Shown one piece after another: positions 1 to 7,521 of a DNA stretch of 20,263 bases. Numbering within the stretch: the first letter of the stretch is position 1; the number at the start of each line of letters is the position of its first letter. The DNA is from a virus, in IMG/VR virus record IMGVR_UViG_3300010885_017632, positions 1 through 20,263 of that record. One strand, written 5' to 3'. A program made the position numbers and the translations under genes. The notes beneath the pieces were generated by a model. The model ran no database searches and was not told where the DNA came from. It saw nothing but the letters and a program-made list of their open reading frames with translations.

Positions 1-1
1 C

Positions 2-400
2 AGACCTGGTTGGGAAAAGGGTACACCCAAGCGTGTCAATAATCTAACTAAGCATACAGATGTTTATAAGAAAACTGGCAAATGCGGAGTTGGTCATGCC
101 ATGGCAGCCATTAACTGGAACAGATTTAAAGAAGCATTTGGTGATCGCAGAAGTATGGACATTACTGATGGACAGAAAGCCATTGTATGTAAACTGAGAT
201 CCAATCCCATGCAGATCACCAGTATTGCGTATCCCATTGATGAAATGAACTTGCCAGACTGGTTCAAGAAGTTGCCGTTTGATCATGAGGCCATGGAAGA
301 AACCATCATTGACTCCAAGATTGAGAACCTACTTGGAGTATTGAAATGGGACCTAAACGCTTCCAAGGATCGAGGATATATTGATGATATATTTTCATAA
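2..400 (+). CDS. 43: Family B DNA polymerase (T4 gp43-like), C-terminal fragment
   Basis: The frame is open from base 2 and ends in TAA at 398-400, giving about 132 residues of the C-terminus of a larger protein cut by the window edge. The segment resembles the end of T4/RB69 gp43: a KGTPKRVNN stretch, then VCKLRSNPMQITSIAYP, a PDWFKKLPFDHEAMEE block and a final helix leading to LKWDL, which is the thumb and C-terminal tail region. The tail ends in an acidic-hydrophobic segment (YIDDIFS), where T4-like polymerases carry their clamp-binding peptide. The catalytic palm motifs lie upstream and cannot be seen. The clamp gene follows directly, which supports the call. An internal ATG at 101 is not the real start, because homology begins before it. 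Confidence 0.85.
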   Translation, partial: RPGWEKGTPKRVNNLTKHTDVYKKTGKCGVGHAMAAINWNRFKEAFGDRRSMDITDGQKAIVCKLRSNPMQITSIAYPIDEMNLPDWFKKLPFDHEAMEETIIDSKIENLLGVLKWDLNASKDRGYIDDIFS

Positions 401-415
401 TGGCAAAAGGTCAGC

Positions 416-444
416 TTGACATTTGTCGCTTTTCTAAATATAAT
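416..444 (+). promoter_or_regulatory. Consensus sigma70 promoter for the clamp/DpdA operon, overlapping a late-like box
   Basis: TTGACA at 416-421 and TATAAT at 439-444 are separated by exactly 17 bases, so both hexamers match the sigma70 consensus perfectly. The predicted start is near 451, giving a leader of about 20 bases that carries AGGAG at 456-460 ahead of the clamp ATG at 471. The sequence TCTAAATA at 433-440 overlaps the -10 and differs from the T4 late box TATAAATA at one position, so the same spot might also be read late; that second role is weaker. Confidence 0.8.
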
Positions 445-470
445 CATAACATAACAGGAGAATCTCACCA

Positions 471-1190
471 ATGCTAAAAGATATTGTGCTTGATGTAGCA
501 AAAAACATCGCAGGACTAGGAATGTTTGAAGAAATTCTAGTAGAACAAGAAACTGATTCAACTAAATTTACTGCATATCCAGAAGGTAATTTGTTGACAG
601 TACTTGCAAGTAGCAAGGACAAAGTGGTCGAACTGCCAGATGCATTTGGCATGCTCAATCTAGGCTTTTATGTAGGTTTAACAAATCTTTATCGCAATGA
701 AGATAGCGCAGTTGCAACTGGTACAAATGCAAATAGCGAAATTGATCGTTTGACATTTAGTAGCAAAGATGGCAACAAGGACGAATATCGTTTGACGCCA
801 ACAAACTTTATGAAGACCAAAAGCCGTAGCTTTAAAGGCACAGCTTGGGAAGTGGTTGTTCAACCACAAGCAAACAAAATCAGTGAACTAAATTCACGTG
901 GCACATTGTATGCCAACATTGATCCAAATTTGGTAGCATCAACTGAAAATGGCAAGTTGGTATTCACGTTTGGTGGAGGCCAAGGTGGCGGCCACAGTGG
1001 CAAGTTTATTTTTGCTGATACTACACAGACATTAAAGCGTCCAGTGGCCTTGTCTATTCAGGCCCTGTTGACTGCATTTAAAATGTGTAGTCAAGGTACC
1101 CCAGTACTGAGCATTAGCGAGAAAGCAACTCGGGTTGAATTTGATAGCGGCTTGATTTCATATGAATATATTGCAATGACACAAAACTAA
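471..1190 (+). CDS. 45: DNA polymerase sliding clamp (T4 gp45/PCNA-like)
   Basis: This 239-residue protein is close in length to T4 gp45 (228). Its N-terminus (MLKDIVLDVAKNIAGLGMF) and repeated beta-rich segments fit the two-domain PCNA fold. The C-terminal stretch ISEKATRVEFDSGLISYEYI resembles the last strands of gp45-type clamps, and the gene lies directly after the polymerase. As a trimeric ring it would tether the polymerase; in T4 the same clamp also activates late promoters, which matters because late boxes are present in this window. A glycine-rich stretch near residues 167-176 (FGGGQGGGHSG) is an unusual flexible loop. AGGAG at 456-460 supports the ATG at 471. The stop overlaps the next ATG (TAATG). 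Confidence 0.8.
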   Translation: MLKDIVLDVAKNIAGLGMFEEILVEQETDSTKFTAYPEGNLLTVLASSKDKVVELPDAFGMLNLGFYVGLTNLYRNEDSAVATGTNANSEIDRLTFSSKDGNKDEYRLTPTNFMKTKSRSFKGTAWEVVVQPQANKISELNSRGTLYANIDPNLVASTENGKLVFTFGGGQGGGHSGKFIFADTTQTLKRPVALSIQALLTAFKMCSQGTPVLSISEKATRVEFDSGLISYEYIAMTQN

Positions 1191-2752
1191 TGAGTAATTT
1201 AAATAAGAAAAGTAATGTAGATTTATGGGCTAAGAATCAAGACTATGCAGTCTTCTTGCCCAGCATCTCAACATTCTACAATAATATTATTAGCAAAGAA
1301 CGATTAACTCCAGGTAGCATTCCTGCTGATCGTGTTCCTAAAGAATTTGAAAATGGTATTGAAGGTATGAACTTCCTTAATAAGGATGCGGCATATTATC
1401 ACTATCCTTATGCATTGTATTCTGCAGGACATGCACAGTTAGATTTAGCAAAGACTGATGTTGATGAAAGCATGATTCAAAAACGTGATCGCAAGAATAC
1501 TTTTATTCTAGGCGACTCGGGTGGATTTCAGATTGCCAAAGGTGTTATCAAGTTTGATTGGGAAAACTTTATGGAGAAGCCAGGAGATGCTGGTTATAAA
1601 GGTTCCGCAGATAAAACTCGTGGTGCAATTTTAAATTGGTTGGAACATACTGCCGATTATTCAATGGTACTTGATATCCCAACCTGGGCGGCTCGTCCAC
1701 CATTAAATGAACGCACAGGTTTGAAATCATTCCAACAATGTTTGGATGGTACATTGTACAACAATGCATGGTTCTTGAAGAATCGTCAAAACAAAACTAA
1801 GTTTCTAAATGTGTTGCAAGGTAGCAACAACGAAGAAGCAGACGTTTGGTACGACAATGTCAAACACTTTCCATTTGAAGGTTGGGCAATGGGTGGTAAC
1901 AACATGCAAGACGCACACTTGGTGTTACGCAGACTAATTCAAATGCGTGATGAGGGCATGTTGGCACCAGGTCGAGATGTTATTCACTTTTTGGGCACAA
2001 GTCGATTAGAATGGACCATCTTCTTAACTGCTGTTCAACGTGCCCTGCGTGAACATGTAAATCCCAACATGATGGTTACATATGATTGTGCAAGTCCCTT
2101 TGTATCTGTTGCGTATGGGTTGAGTTATACACAACACGTTCATAGCAATGATAGATTTACCTATGTAATGGAGAAGGCTGTTGACAATCGCGAACTGAGT
2201 GGCAGTAATATTCCATGGCCTTGGAACAGTCCAATTGGCGAGCGTTTGACCATGGGTGATGTTTGCTATTACAAACCAGGTCAAGCCAACAAAAATGGCA
2301 AGGTATCTCGTACCAGTTGGGATACATTTAGCTATAGTTTGATCATGGGTCATAATGTGTATCAACACATTGAATCTGTGCAACGAGCCAATACACTTGC
2401 TGACATTGCACACAAATTAAACAAACTCAATCCACGGGAATGGCGCAAAGGACGGCAAAGAAGTCAAGAAGGACAGGTTGACTTATGGGTACCACGTAAT
2501 GTATTATACATTATGGAACTGGTAGATCAAGTCTTTAGAGTTGAAAACCCATATGAACTATTGGATCAATGTTCAGCATTGTTGAGCGAGTTCTCTGGAC
2601 GTAAAACTCGTAAGAGTGGAACTGAATCAGTAGATGATATCTTTACAACTGCTGATGGTACTAGTGCAGTTGACATGGCAGAAGCTGGAGACTTTGATGA
2701 TCCAGATGATGATAAACTTGTTGAACTTGAAAACTCATTGAAAGATGAATAA
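1190..2752 (+). CDS. dpdA: DpdA-like 7-deazaguanine DNA transglycosylase (TGT superfamily)
   Basis: This 520-residue protein has the landmarks of the tRNA-guanine transglycosylase barrel. FILGDSGGFQ contains Asp109 of the DSGGF motif (base recognition/general acid). LDIPTW falls near residues 161-166. GWAMGGNN corresponds to the GYALGG motif of TGTs. HFLGTSRLEW corresponds to the ML-G segment. TYDCAS places Asp299 at the catalytic nucleophile position (DCVLPTR in TGT). The zinc site of bacterial TGT (CxCxxC...H) is not visible, and the C-terminus is longer and acidic, ending in a DDPDDDK-rich tail. In phages, TGT relatives of this kind (DpdA) exchange guanine in DNA for a 7-deazaguanine. FolE, QueE and a QueD-like gene in the same window support DNA rather than tRNA as the target, but that is inference. 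Overlaps flank it on both sides (TAATG). Confidence 0.78.
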   Translation: MSNLNKKSNVDLWAKNQDYAVFLPSISTFYNNIISKERLTPGSIPADRVPKEFENGIEGMNFLNKDAAYYHYPYALYSAGHAQLDLAKTDVDESMIQKRDRKNTFILGDSGGFQIAKGVIKFDWENFMEKPGDAGYKGSADKTRGAILNWLEHTADYSMVLDIPTWAARPPLNERTGLKSFQQCLDGTLYNNAWFLKNRQNKTKFLNVLQGSNNEEADVWYDNVKHFPFEGWAMGGNNMQDAHLVLRRLIQMRDEGMLAPGRDVIHFLGTSRLEWTIFLTAVQRALREHVNPNMMVTYDCASPFVSVAYGLSYTQHVHSNDRFTYVMEKAVDNRELSGSNIPWPWNSPIGERLTMGDVCYYKPGQANKNGKVSRTSWDTFSYSLIMGHNVYQHIESVQRANTLADIAHKLNKLNPREWRKGRQRSQEGQVDLWVPRNVLYIMELVDQVFRVENPYELLDQCSALLSEFSGRKTRKSGTESVDDIFTTADGTSAVDMAEAGDFDDPDDDKLVELENSLKDE

Positions 2753-3285
2753 TGACAATTGATAGAGTCTCAGACAACTACTTCTTTGGTGCAGAAGTAG
2801 AAAATAGCCCAGCCAAAGGTATGCCTACACTATTTGTTGTGGGCTTACAGCCAAGTGCTGAAATTTTGGATATTGCAAACAAAAACAATATCCATCATAT
2901 CTATCTTGGTGCCAACATGAGTCTGCATGATGTTGCCGATAATGACCATGTCAAATGGAGACGTTGGGATGACATGTTTGAAGCCCTGCTAACAGATCCT
3001 TCAATTGAATATATCACAGTAGATATCTTATCAACTCAGATTGAAGGCTTTCTTGAAAGCACAATGAGCGAAGACAATCGAGTTATTCCAATGGTTTCGG
3101 TGAAACTACCATACATTAGATTGCTTAATTACAATACAACTGTTAAAATTGATGACAAAGGTTTTGACAAAACAAATCCAGGAGTATGGTGTATGCCTTT
3201 AGCAGATTTGACCAAAAGAAAATACTTTACTCCTTGGAATGCCTATAAAGGCGATAACCCTGTAACAACCAAGGAAAATAAATGA
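2752..3285 (+). CDS. Conserved-looking phage protein of unknown function, next to DpdA
   Basis: 177 residues, starting at ATG 2752 that overlaps the DpdA stop (TAATG) and ending with an ATGA overlap into the next gene, so it is probably translationally coupled to DpdA. The N-terminal half looks like an alpha/beta fold (strands TLFVVGLQPSAEIL and IHHIYLGANMSLHDV, then the acidic WRRWDDMFEALL). The second half contains VIPMVSVKLPYIRLLNYNT followed by TVKIDDKGFDKTNPGVW and a CMPL segment. I do not recognise a catalytic motif. The position between the transglycosylase and the QueD-like gene makes a role in the DNA-modification pathway or its substrate possible, without direct evidence. Confidence 0.72.
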   Translation: MTIDRVSDNYFFGAEVENSPAKGMPTLFVVGLQPSAEILDIANKNNIHHIYLGANMSLHDVADNDHVKWRRWDDMFEALLTDPSIEYITVDILSTQIEGFLESTMSEDNRVIPMVSVKLPYIRLLNYNTTVKIDDKGFDKTNPGVWCMPLADLTKRKYFTPWNAYKGDNPVTTKENK

Positions 3286-3491
3286 ACGATGATGAAAACA
3301 TTGCTAGGCCTATCAAACGTCCGCTACCAAAAACAAGTGGCGTAGATAGTGATACCAGCACAGTTGAAACCACTACAAGCGATCCTAGTCTTGCAGAACT
3401 CAATGAAAAAATGGGAAAGCTCCTAGAGCTTACTCAGGCCATTGACTGGAAACTATGGGTATATTTAAAAGCAAACAATTATATTGAGTAA
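3282..3491 (+). CDS. Small phage protein, unknown function
   Basis: 69 residues in two parts: a polar, Thr/Ser-rich and probably disordered N-terminus (about residues 1-35), and a short C-terminal helical region (LAELNEKMGKLLELTQAIDWKLWVYLK) with heptad-like hydrophobic spacing that could form a small coiled coil. The ATG overlaps the upstream stop (ATGA), and the downstream gene begins 8 bases after its TAA, so it is inside the operon. No function can be inferred beyond possible oligomerisation through the C-terminal helix. Confidence 0.65.
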   Translation: MNDDENIARPIKRPLPKTSGVDSDTSTVETTTSDPSLAELNEKMGKLLELTQAIDWKLWVYLKANNYIE

Positions 3492-3499
3492 GGAGTAAC

Positions 3500-3871
3500 A
3501 TGTCCACAGACATGATTTGGGTTAAGTTCCAAAAAGAAGGCATCCACAGGTATCCACAGGCATTGACGGATCCTAAATTGGCAACCGGCGACGAGTATGA
3601 TGTAAGTTTCTTAGGTCATCCACATCGTCATATTTTTCACTTTAAAGTTTATCTAGAGGTCTTTCATGACGATAGAGATGTAGAGTTTATTCAATTTAAG
3701 CGTTGGTTGGAAAATTTATATAACCAAGGCACCTTAGTATTGAATCATAAGTCCTGTGAAATGATTGCAGATGATTTGTATGCACAAATTTCAGCAACAT
3801 ACACAGATAGAAAAGTTTGGATTGAAATCTCGGAGGATGATGAAAATGGATGCATCAAGCAATACGCTTAA
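3500..3871 (+). CDS. QueD-like / 6-pyruvoyl-tetrahydropterin synthase-fold protein
   Basis: 123 residues, about the size of QueD (roughly 120). The order of elements matches the PTPS/QueD fold: His16 in GIHRYPQ; HRH at residues 42-44, leading into strand FKVYLEV, resembling the HGH zinc-ligand pair followed by a strand; EFIQFKRWLENLY resembling the DF-x-LK helix; HKSCEMIADDLY resembling the PTSE-x-LA helix; and VWIEISEDDENGC resembling the final strand with E-x-x-x-x-GC. QueD converts dihydroneopterin triphosphate into 6-carboxytetrahydropterin, the step between FolE and QueE. The usual catalytic cysteine a few residues before the HxH pair is not seen; HPHRH is there instead. The call is therefore tentative. 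AAGGAG at 3490-3495 sits just before the ATG. Confidence 0.55.
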   Translation: MSTDMIWVKFQKEGIHRYPQALTDPKLATGDEYDVSFLGHPHRHIFHFKVYLEVFHDDRDVEFIQFKRWLENLYNQGTLVLNHKSCEMIADDLYAQISATYTDRKVWIEISEDDENGCIKQYA

Positions 3872-4295
3872 TAGCCACGTAAAATTTAATAACCGCGAAC
3901 GTGGTGGTTATAATCAGCAGTACCAGCCACGCAGGTCTGGTCTTAACATTAATCATGTCAAGTTTGATCTTTTAAAGATCAGTGAATTGTATGATGGTGT
4001 TTTAACAGAAGATCTAGGGCGTATGCCACTAGAATTTTATAATCAGTATCTAACTGATTTGTGCAATGATGGAATGATCTATGGCTATTCCATAGACAAT
4101 CCTGAAATGCGTACACATGAAGCAAGTGGCGATAGGAGTTTTACCTACACTATTCATATTCAAAGTGCTCCAGATCGTGCAAGCAAAGCACTCAAAATCC
4201 ATGTGGGCTTTTACAAGAGCGCATGGTGCCCAGAAACTGTGCATGGTGCTGATGGCATGTGCTGTATGCCAAACAGGTTAGATCGCGATGCGTAA
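3846..4295 (+). CDS. Phage protein of unknown function with Cys/His-bearing C-terminus
   Basis: 149 residues from ATG 3846. The frame is open further upstream, but that part overlaps the QueD-like gene. GGAGG at 3832-3836 is a strong Shine-Dalgarno site placed nine bases before 3846, while the ATGs at 3837 and 3840 are too close to it. The N-terminus is basic and polar (asparagine-, arginine- and glutamine-rich). The middle has LLKISELYDGVLTEDLGRMP and a helix YNQYLTDLCNDGMI. The C-terminus has a strand TYTIHIQSAPD, the segment LKIHVGFYKS and a Cys/His cluster (WCPETVHGADGMCCMP) that could bind metal. No family was recognised. The last 8 bases overlap the glycosyltransferase gene. Confidence 0.65.
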   Translation: MDASSNTLNSHVKFNNRERGGYNQQYQPRRSGLNINHVKFDLLKISELYDGVLTEDLGRMPLEFYNQYLTDLCNDGMIYGYSIDNPEMRTHEASGDRSFTYTIHIQSAPDRASKALKIHVGFYKSAWCPETVHGADGMCCMPNRLDRDA

Positions 4296-5499
4296 ACTTT
4301 ACTACATGGGTCTAGAACCTTATGAGGGTAGATATACCCTACAGCTTCAGCAATGGAATGAAGCTGTATTTAAACAGCGTGGTATTGATTATGTATTGGT
4401 GCCAGGCAAGACCATTGACAATACTAAAGCAATCAGCGTAGGGCAAGTATTAGATGCTCATGGCAGAAGTTTCTTTGGCATGAGTCAAATGATGAATTTA
4501 GTTCAGATGATGCGTAGAGGTGAGGTAACCAGTGATGATGTTATATATTTTGAAGATATGTTCCAGCCTGGAATGGAAAGCCTTCCTTACATCCTCGATC
4601 AGATTGATCCTTCTCTTCGTCCTAGGATATTTGTTCGTTGTCTTGCTCAGGCAATTGACCCTGATGACTTTGTACATGTTTGGGGCATGAGTAAATGGAT
4701 GTCAACATATGAGGCAATGGTTAATGAATTTGTAACAGGCGTACTTGCTACAAATGAAGAGATGGTGGCTCATATGCGTATTGCCAATTGGACTGCTCCT
4801 ATCTATAACATCAGCGGCTTGGCATTTGGCAAAGAAGAAGTACTGAGTCGTGTTAAGAACAAACTCAAACCTTTTGAACAACGAGCCAATCGTGTGGTAT
4901 TTGCCGCAAGGTTTGATCAAGAAAAACAACCAGACTTTTTCATGGACATGATTGAAGCCTATAATAATCAATGGCCTGGAGTACCTGTAGAATTTGCAGT
5001 ACTAAGTGGTGGGCCATTGCGTAGCAACAATCCTAAATATCTGGAACGTGCCGCACAAATGGAAGCTCAAGGCAAACTCAAAATTTACAAAGACCTAAGT
5101 AAAAATGAGTATTATAACATTGTCAATGATAGCCGTGTGTTATTCAACTGTGCTTTACAAGATTGGGTTTCAAATACAGTTAGCGAAGCTGATGCTCTTG
5201 GTTGTAATGTTCTGTATCCTGCTTATCGTTCATTTCCAGAGACTTTTGCCAATGATCATACAAGATTATATGTACCTTGGTCAATAGATGATGCAGTAAA
5301 CAAACTTCGTATTCAGCTATCTGGCCCACATGTACGTCAAGGTCAAATTAGTGATTGGAACAATGGCACAATTGATCGTATCATTGACATCATGGAAACT
5401 GCTGGGACCATTGCCGAAGGTGGCATGACTTGTAAAGCTACCAAGTGGAATCGTGCAGGCAATCGTTATAGAGATCATGTAGCTGAGGCAAAATATTAA
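4288..5499 (+). CDS. GT4-like glycosyltransferase
   Basis: 403 residues. The C-terminal half has the features of a GT-B fold nucleotide-sugar transferase: VVFAARFDQEKQPDFF (the R-x-x-x-x-K phosphate-binding region opening the second domain), a strand VEFAVLSGGP, and VSNTVSEADALGCNVLYP, resembling the acceptor/donor Glu motif of GT4 enzymes (S-x-x-E-A-x-A-x-G-x-x-V). The N-terminal domain (MRKLYYMGLEPYEGRYTLQL) ends near residue 190. Sugar donor and acceptor cannot be read from the sequence. The epimerase and nucleotidyltransferase that follow with overlapping stop/start codons indicate a common carbohydrate job: glycosylating phage DNA bases, virion proteins or a cell-surface glycan. I cannot choose among these. 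Confidence 0.72.
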   Translation: MRKLYYMGLEPYEGRYTLQLQQWNEAVFKQRGIDYVLVPGKTIDNTKAISVGQVLDAHGRSFFGMSQMMNLVQMMRRGEVTSDDVIYFEDMFQPGMESLPYILDQIDPSLRPRIFVRCLAQAIDPDDFVHVWGMSKWMSTYEAMVNEFVTGVLATNEEMVAHMRIANWTAPIYNISGLAFGKEEVLSRVKNKLKPFEQRANRVVFAARFDQEKQPDFFMDMIEAYNNQWPGVPVEFAVLSGGPLRSNNPKYLERAAQMEAQGKLKIYKDLSKNEYYNIVNDSRVLFNCALQDWVSNTVSEADALGCNVLYPAYRSFPETFANDHTRLYVPWSIDDAVNKLRIQLSGPHVRQGQISDWNNGTIDRIIDIMETAGTIAEGGMTCKATKWNRAGNRYRDHVAEAKY

Positions 5500-6488
5500 T
5501 GGACAAGTGGGTAGCTATAACTGGTTGTAATGGATACATTGGTGGTCAAACTGTTTTAAAGTTTAAAGACTTGGGATATAAGGTCATTGGCGTTGATAGG
5601 AATAACACAAGTCCTTGGATTAGAAATATTGTAGATTCATTTATTACAGGGGATTTCACTAACCCCATGTTTATAAATGTAATGATAGATCGAAATCCAG
5701 ATTCTCTTATACACATTGCTGGGACCAGCCTTGTTGGGCCAAGTATGACCGATCCTGGTCCTTACTATACCAATAACGTAGGAAATACTGCAAAGTTATT
5801 GGGTTTATTGGCAGACAGGGGATGGAAGAAGACAGTTATATTTTCTGGTAGTGCCGCAATATACGGAGACCAGGGTGATGCTCTTGTAACTGAAGAGACT
5901 CCAAAATTACCTATTAGTCCATATGGACAAAGTAAGCTAATGGCAGAGCAAGTGCTTAGAGATTGTGCCGCAGGATACGGATTTAAAACCATATCGTTGA
6001 GATACTTTAATGCATGCGGTGCAGACTCGCGAGTAAGACATGGACAATTAAAACAGGCCACGCATCTTATTGCCAGGATTATGGAAAGTATTGTTAATCG
6101 TAGTGTGTTTACACTTAACGGTAATGCTTATGATACGCCAGATGGTACCTGCGTGAGAGATTACCTGCACGTTGAAGACATTGCTCATGCTCACTTTTTG
6201 GCAACCAAGTATGCTGAAACTATGGAGATGTCTAGCAATGAATTTAATCTCAGTTCAGGTAAAGGTGTAAGTATTCAAGACATTATTAAAAGCGTCGAAT
6301 ATATAACAGGTCGAACTGTTCTTGTTCATACAGGACCACCTAGGCCTGGCGATCCGGCAACACTGGTTGCAAGTGCTCGTAAGTTTTATAGAGATGCCGG
6401 ATGGCAACCAGTTAATAGCACTATTGATAATATTGTAAGAACATCATGGGCCTGGTATAACTCAGTCGAATATGGAAATAGAGCATGA
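5499..6488 (+). CDS. NAD-dependent sugar epimerase/dehydratase (GalE-like extended SDR)
   Basis: 329 residues, nearly the length of UDP-glucose 4-epimerase (about 338). The Rossmann motif GCNGYIGG is at residues 9-16. SGSAAIYG is the catalytic serine region, and Tyr142/Lys146 lie in SPYGQSKLMAEQ (the YxxxK pair). LRYFNACGAD and the later GTCVRDYLHVEDIAHAH and PRPGDPA match GalE-type signature segments closely. It probably interconverts UDP-glucose and UDP-galactose or a related UDP-sugar in the cytoplasm. It overlaps the glycosyltransferase by one base (TAATG) and the cytidylyltransferase by four (ATGA), so the three are very likely made together. GalE and related epimerases are hard to tell apart by eye, so no symbol is given. 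Confidence 0.85.
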   Translation: MDKWVAITGCNGYIGGQTVLKFKDLGYKVIGVDRNNTSPWIRNIVDSFITGDFTNPMFINVMIDRNPDSLIHIAGTSLVGPSMTDPGPYYTNNVGNTAKLLGLLADRGWKKTVIFSGSAAIYGDQGDALVTEETPKLPISPYGQSKLMAEQVLRDCAAGYGFKTISLRYFNACGADSRVRHGQLKQATHLIARIMESIVNRSVFTLNGNAYDTPDGTCVRDYLHVEDIAHAHFLATKYAETMEMSSNEFNLSSGKGVSIQDIIKSVEYITGRTVLVHTGPPRPGDPATLVASARKFYRDAGWQPVNSTIDNIVRTSWAWYNSVEYGNRA

Positions 6489-6919
6489 AAATAGGATTTA
6501 CTTGTTCAACGTTTGATCTACTGCATGCGGGTCATGTAGCAATGCTACAAGAAGCAAAAACAGTATGTGATTATCTAATTGTAGGATTACAAAACGACCC
6601 TACGCTAGATAGAGCCACTAAAAATAAACCAGTTCAAACAATCATAGAACGCCAAATGCAATTGCGTGGCAATAAGTATGTGGATGAAATTTGGGTCTAT
6701 AACACTGAAAAAGATTTGGAAGACCTTTTATTGACTTTGCCAATTAATGTACGTATACTAGGAGTTGAGTATGAAGGCAAAGAGTTTACTGGTAGAGAAA
6801 TTTGCCATAAGCGAAGTATCGATTTATATTTTAATGGTCGCGATCATAGCTTTTCATCAAGCAGTTTACGGCGTAGAGTGTATGAAGCAGAATCAACTAG
6901 ACAGGAAACTATAACATGA
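6485..6919 (+). CDS. Cytidylyltransferase-family nucleotidyltransferase
   Basis: 144 residues of the glycerol-3-phosphate cytidylyltransferase-like family (TagD is about 129). The nucleotide-binding HxGH motif is clear at residues 14-17 (DLLHAGHVAM), preceded by the strand IGFTCSTF. The C-terminal signature, usually R-T-x-G-I-S-T-T, appears as GRDHSFSSSSLRRR, with serines in place of the threonines. Enzymes of this family join CTP to a phosphorylated alcohol or sugar. With a GalE-like epimerase upstream and a glycosyltransferase before that, it probably prepares an activated precursor for the same glycan. The exact substrate is unknown. It sits between ATGA overlaps on both sides. Confidence 0.8.
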   Translation: MKIGFTCSTFDLLHAGHVAMLQEAKTVCDYLIVGLQNDPTLDRATKNKPVQTIIERQMQLRGNKYVDEIWVYNTEKDLEDLLLTLPINVRILGVEYEGKEFTGREICHKRSIDLYFNGRDHSFSSSSLRRRVYEAESTRQETIT

Positions 6920-7347
6920 AAATTACTGAACTCAAAGAAGCTATCAATGACCGTTGGTTTGACCAAGGTGCGTTCAAGACTTTTAAAAAGGCCACTCCTA
7001 TCAAATATCAAACAGCAATTGAACCGGGTACTGTTGAAACACTTGAAGGTCCAGTTGACTATGTTAGTGGTCATAAAATTATTACCGGTCCAAAAGGCGA
7101 GAAATATCCTGTTACTCCAGAAAAATTTAATGCATATTATGATGACAATGGTGATGGTACTGCTACTCCCAAGAAGATTGAAAAGTTGGCTAAACTAGCT
7201 GATCACGATGGTACATTGCATACCAATTGGGGTGATTTAAATTATACAGCAGGCAATGATTATATTGTTCGCCATGGTGATGGCGACTATGGCGCAGTAA
7301 AAAAAGACATCTTTGCACAAACATATGATACCAAAGGAGCACAATAA
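6916..7347 (+). CDS. PGDYG-domain-like protein, unknown function
   Basis: 143 residues. The C-terminus contains DYIVRHGDGDYGAVKKDIFAQTYD, which looks like the PGDYG domain, here HGDGDYG with Asp replacing Pro. The middle has a beta-rich segment (DYVSGHKIITGPKGEKYPVTPEKF) of the kind that repeats this pattern around a short Pro-containing turn. Function of the domain is not established; it is common in phages and proteobacteria. The gene begins inside the stop of the nucleotidyltransferase (ATGA), and its end overlaps the next small gene by one base. The AGGAG for that small gene (7335-7339) lies inside this reading frame. Confidence 0.65.
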   Translation: MKITELKEAINDRWFDQGAFKTFKKATPIKYQTAIEPGTVETLEGPVDYVSGHKIITGPKGEKYPVTPEKFNAYYDDNGDGTATPKKIEKLAKLADHDGTLHTNWGDLNYTAGNDYIVRHGDGDYGAVKKDIFAQTYDTKGAQ

Positions 7348-7520
7348 TGCAAATAAGAGTTAAAGAAAATAAAGAAGACATTGGCACATGTGGTTGCGGA
7401 CGTAGTCCTACAGGCAAATGTATTGGATGGCATGGTCTCCCGCAAGAAGAATTTCAACGATTACAACGTAATTGGTTAGAAGAAGAATTACGCAAAGATG
7501 CAGAGCAACAAGGAAAATAA
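7347..7520 (+). CDS. 57-residue CDGSH-like iron-sulfur or zinc protein
   Basis: A short gene of 57 codons plus TAA, with AGGAG at 7335-7339 seven bases before the ATG. The motif C15-G-C17-G-R-S20-P-T-G-K-C25-I-G-W-H29 resembles the CDGSH 2Fe-2S signature (C-x-C-xx-S-xxx-P-x-C-D-G-S-H). It is one residue shorter between Ser and the third Cys, and Asp-Gly-Ser is replaced by Ile-Gly-Trp. Three Cys and one His is the ligand set of that family, so a 2Fe-2S cluster or zinc is likely. The rest is a charged helix (PQEEFQRLQRNWLEEELRK). The glutaredoxin two bases downstream suggests a redox or Fe-S setting. Confidence 0.7.
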   Translation: MQIRVKENKEDIGTCGCGRSPTGKCIGWHGLPQEEFQRLQRNWLEEELRKDAEQQGK

Positions 7521-7521
7521 A

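Noticed and set aside
400-470. Terminator between the polymerase and clamp genes
   Set aside because: Only a tiny GACA/TGTC pairing is visible with a 2-base gap, too short for a stable stem; the region is explained by the promoter.
594-755. Two TTGACA hexamers (594-599 and 750-755) inside the clamp gene
   Set aside because: No TATAAT-like hexamer lies 16-18 bases downstream of either one, so these are probably chance matches.
2024-2413. A 129-codon open frame on the minus strand inside the DpdA-like gene
   Set aside because: It lies entirely within a well-supported plus-strand gene and shows no recognisable motif or ribosome site; other minus-strand frames opposite plus-strand genes were rejected for the same reason.
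3765-3845. Longer start for the 3846 gene
   Set aside because: The upstream part overlaps the QueD-like gene, and GGAGG at 3832-3836 is correctly spaced for 3846 and not for earlier starts.
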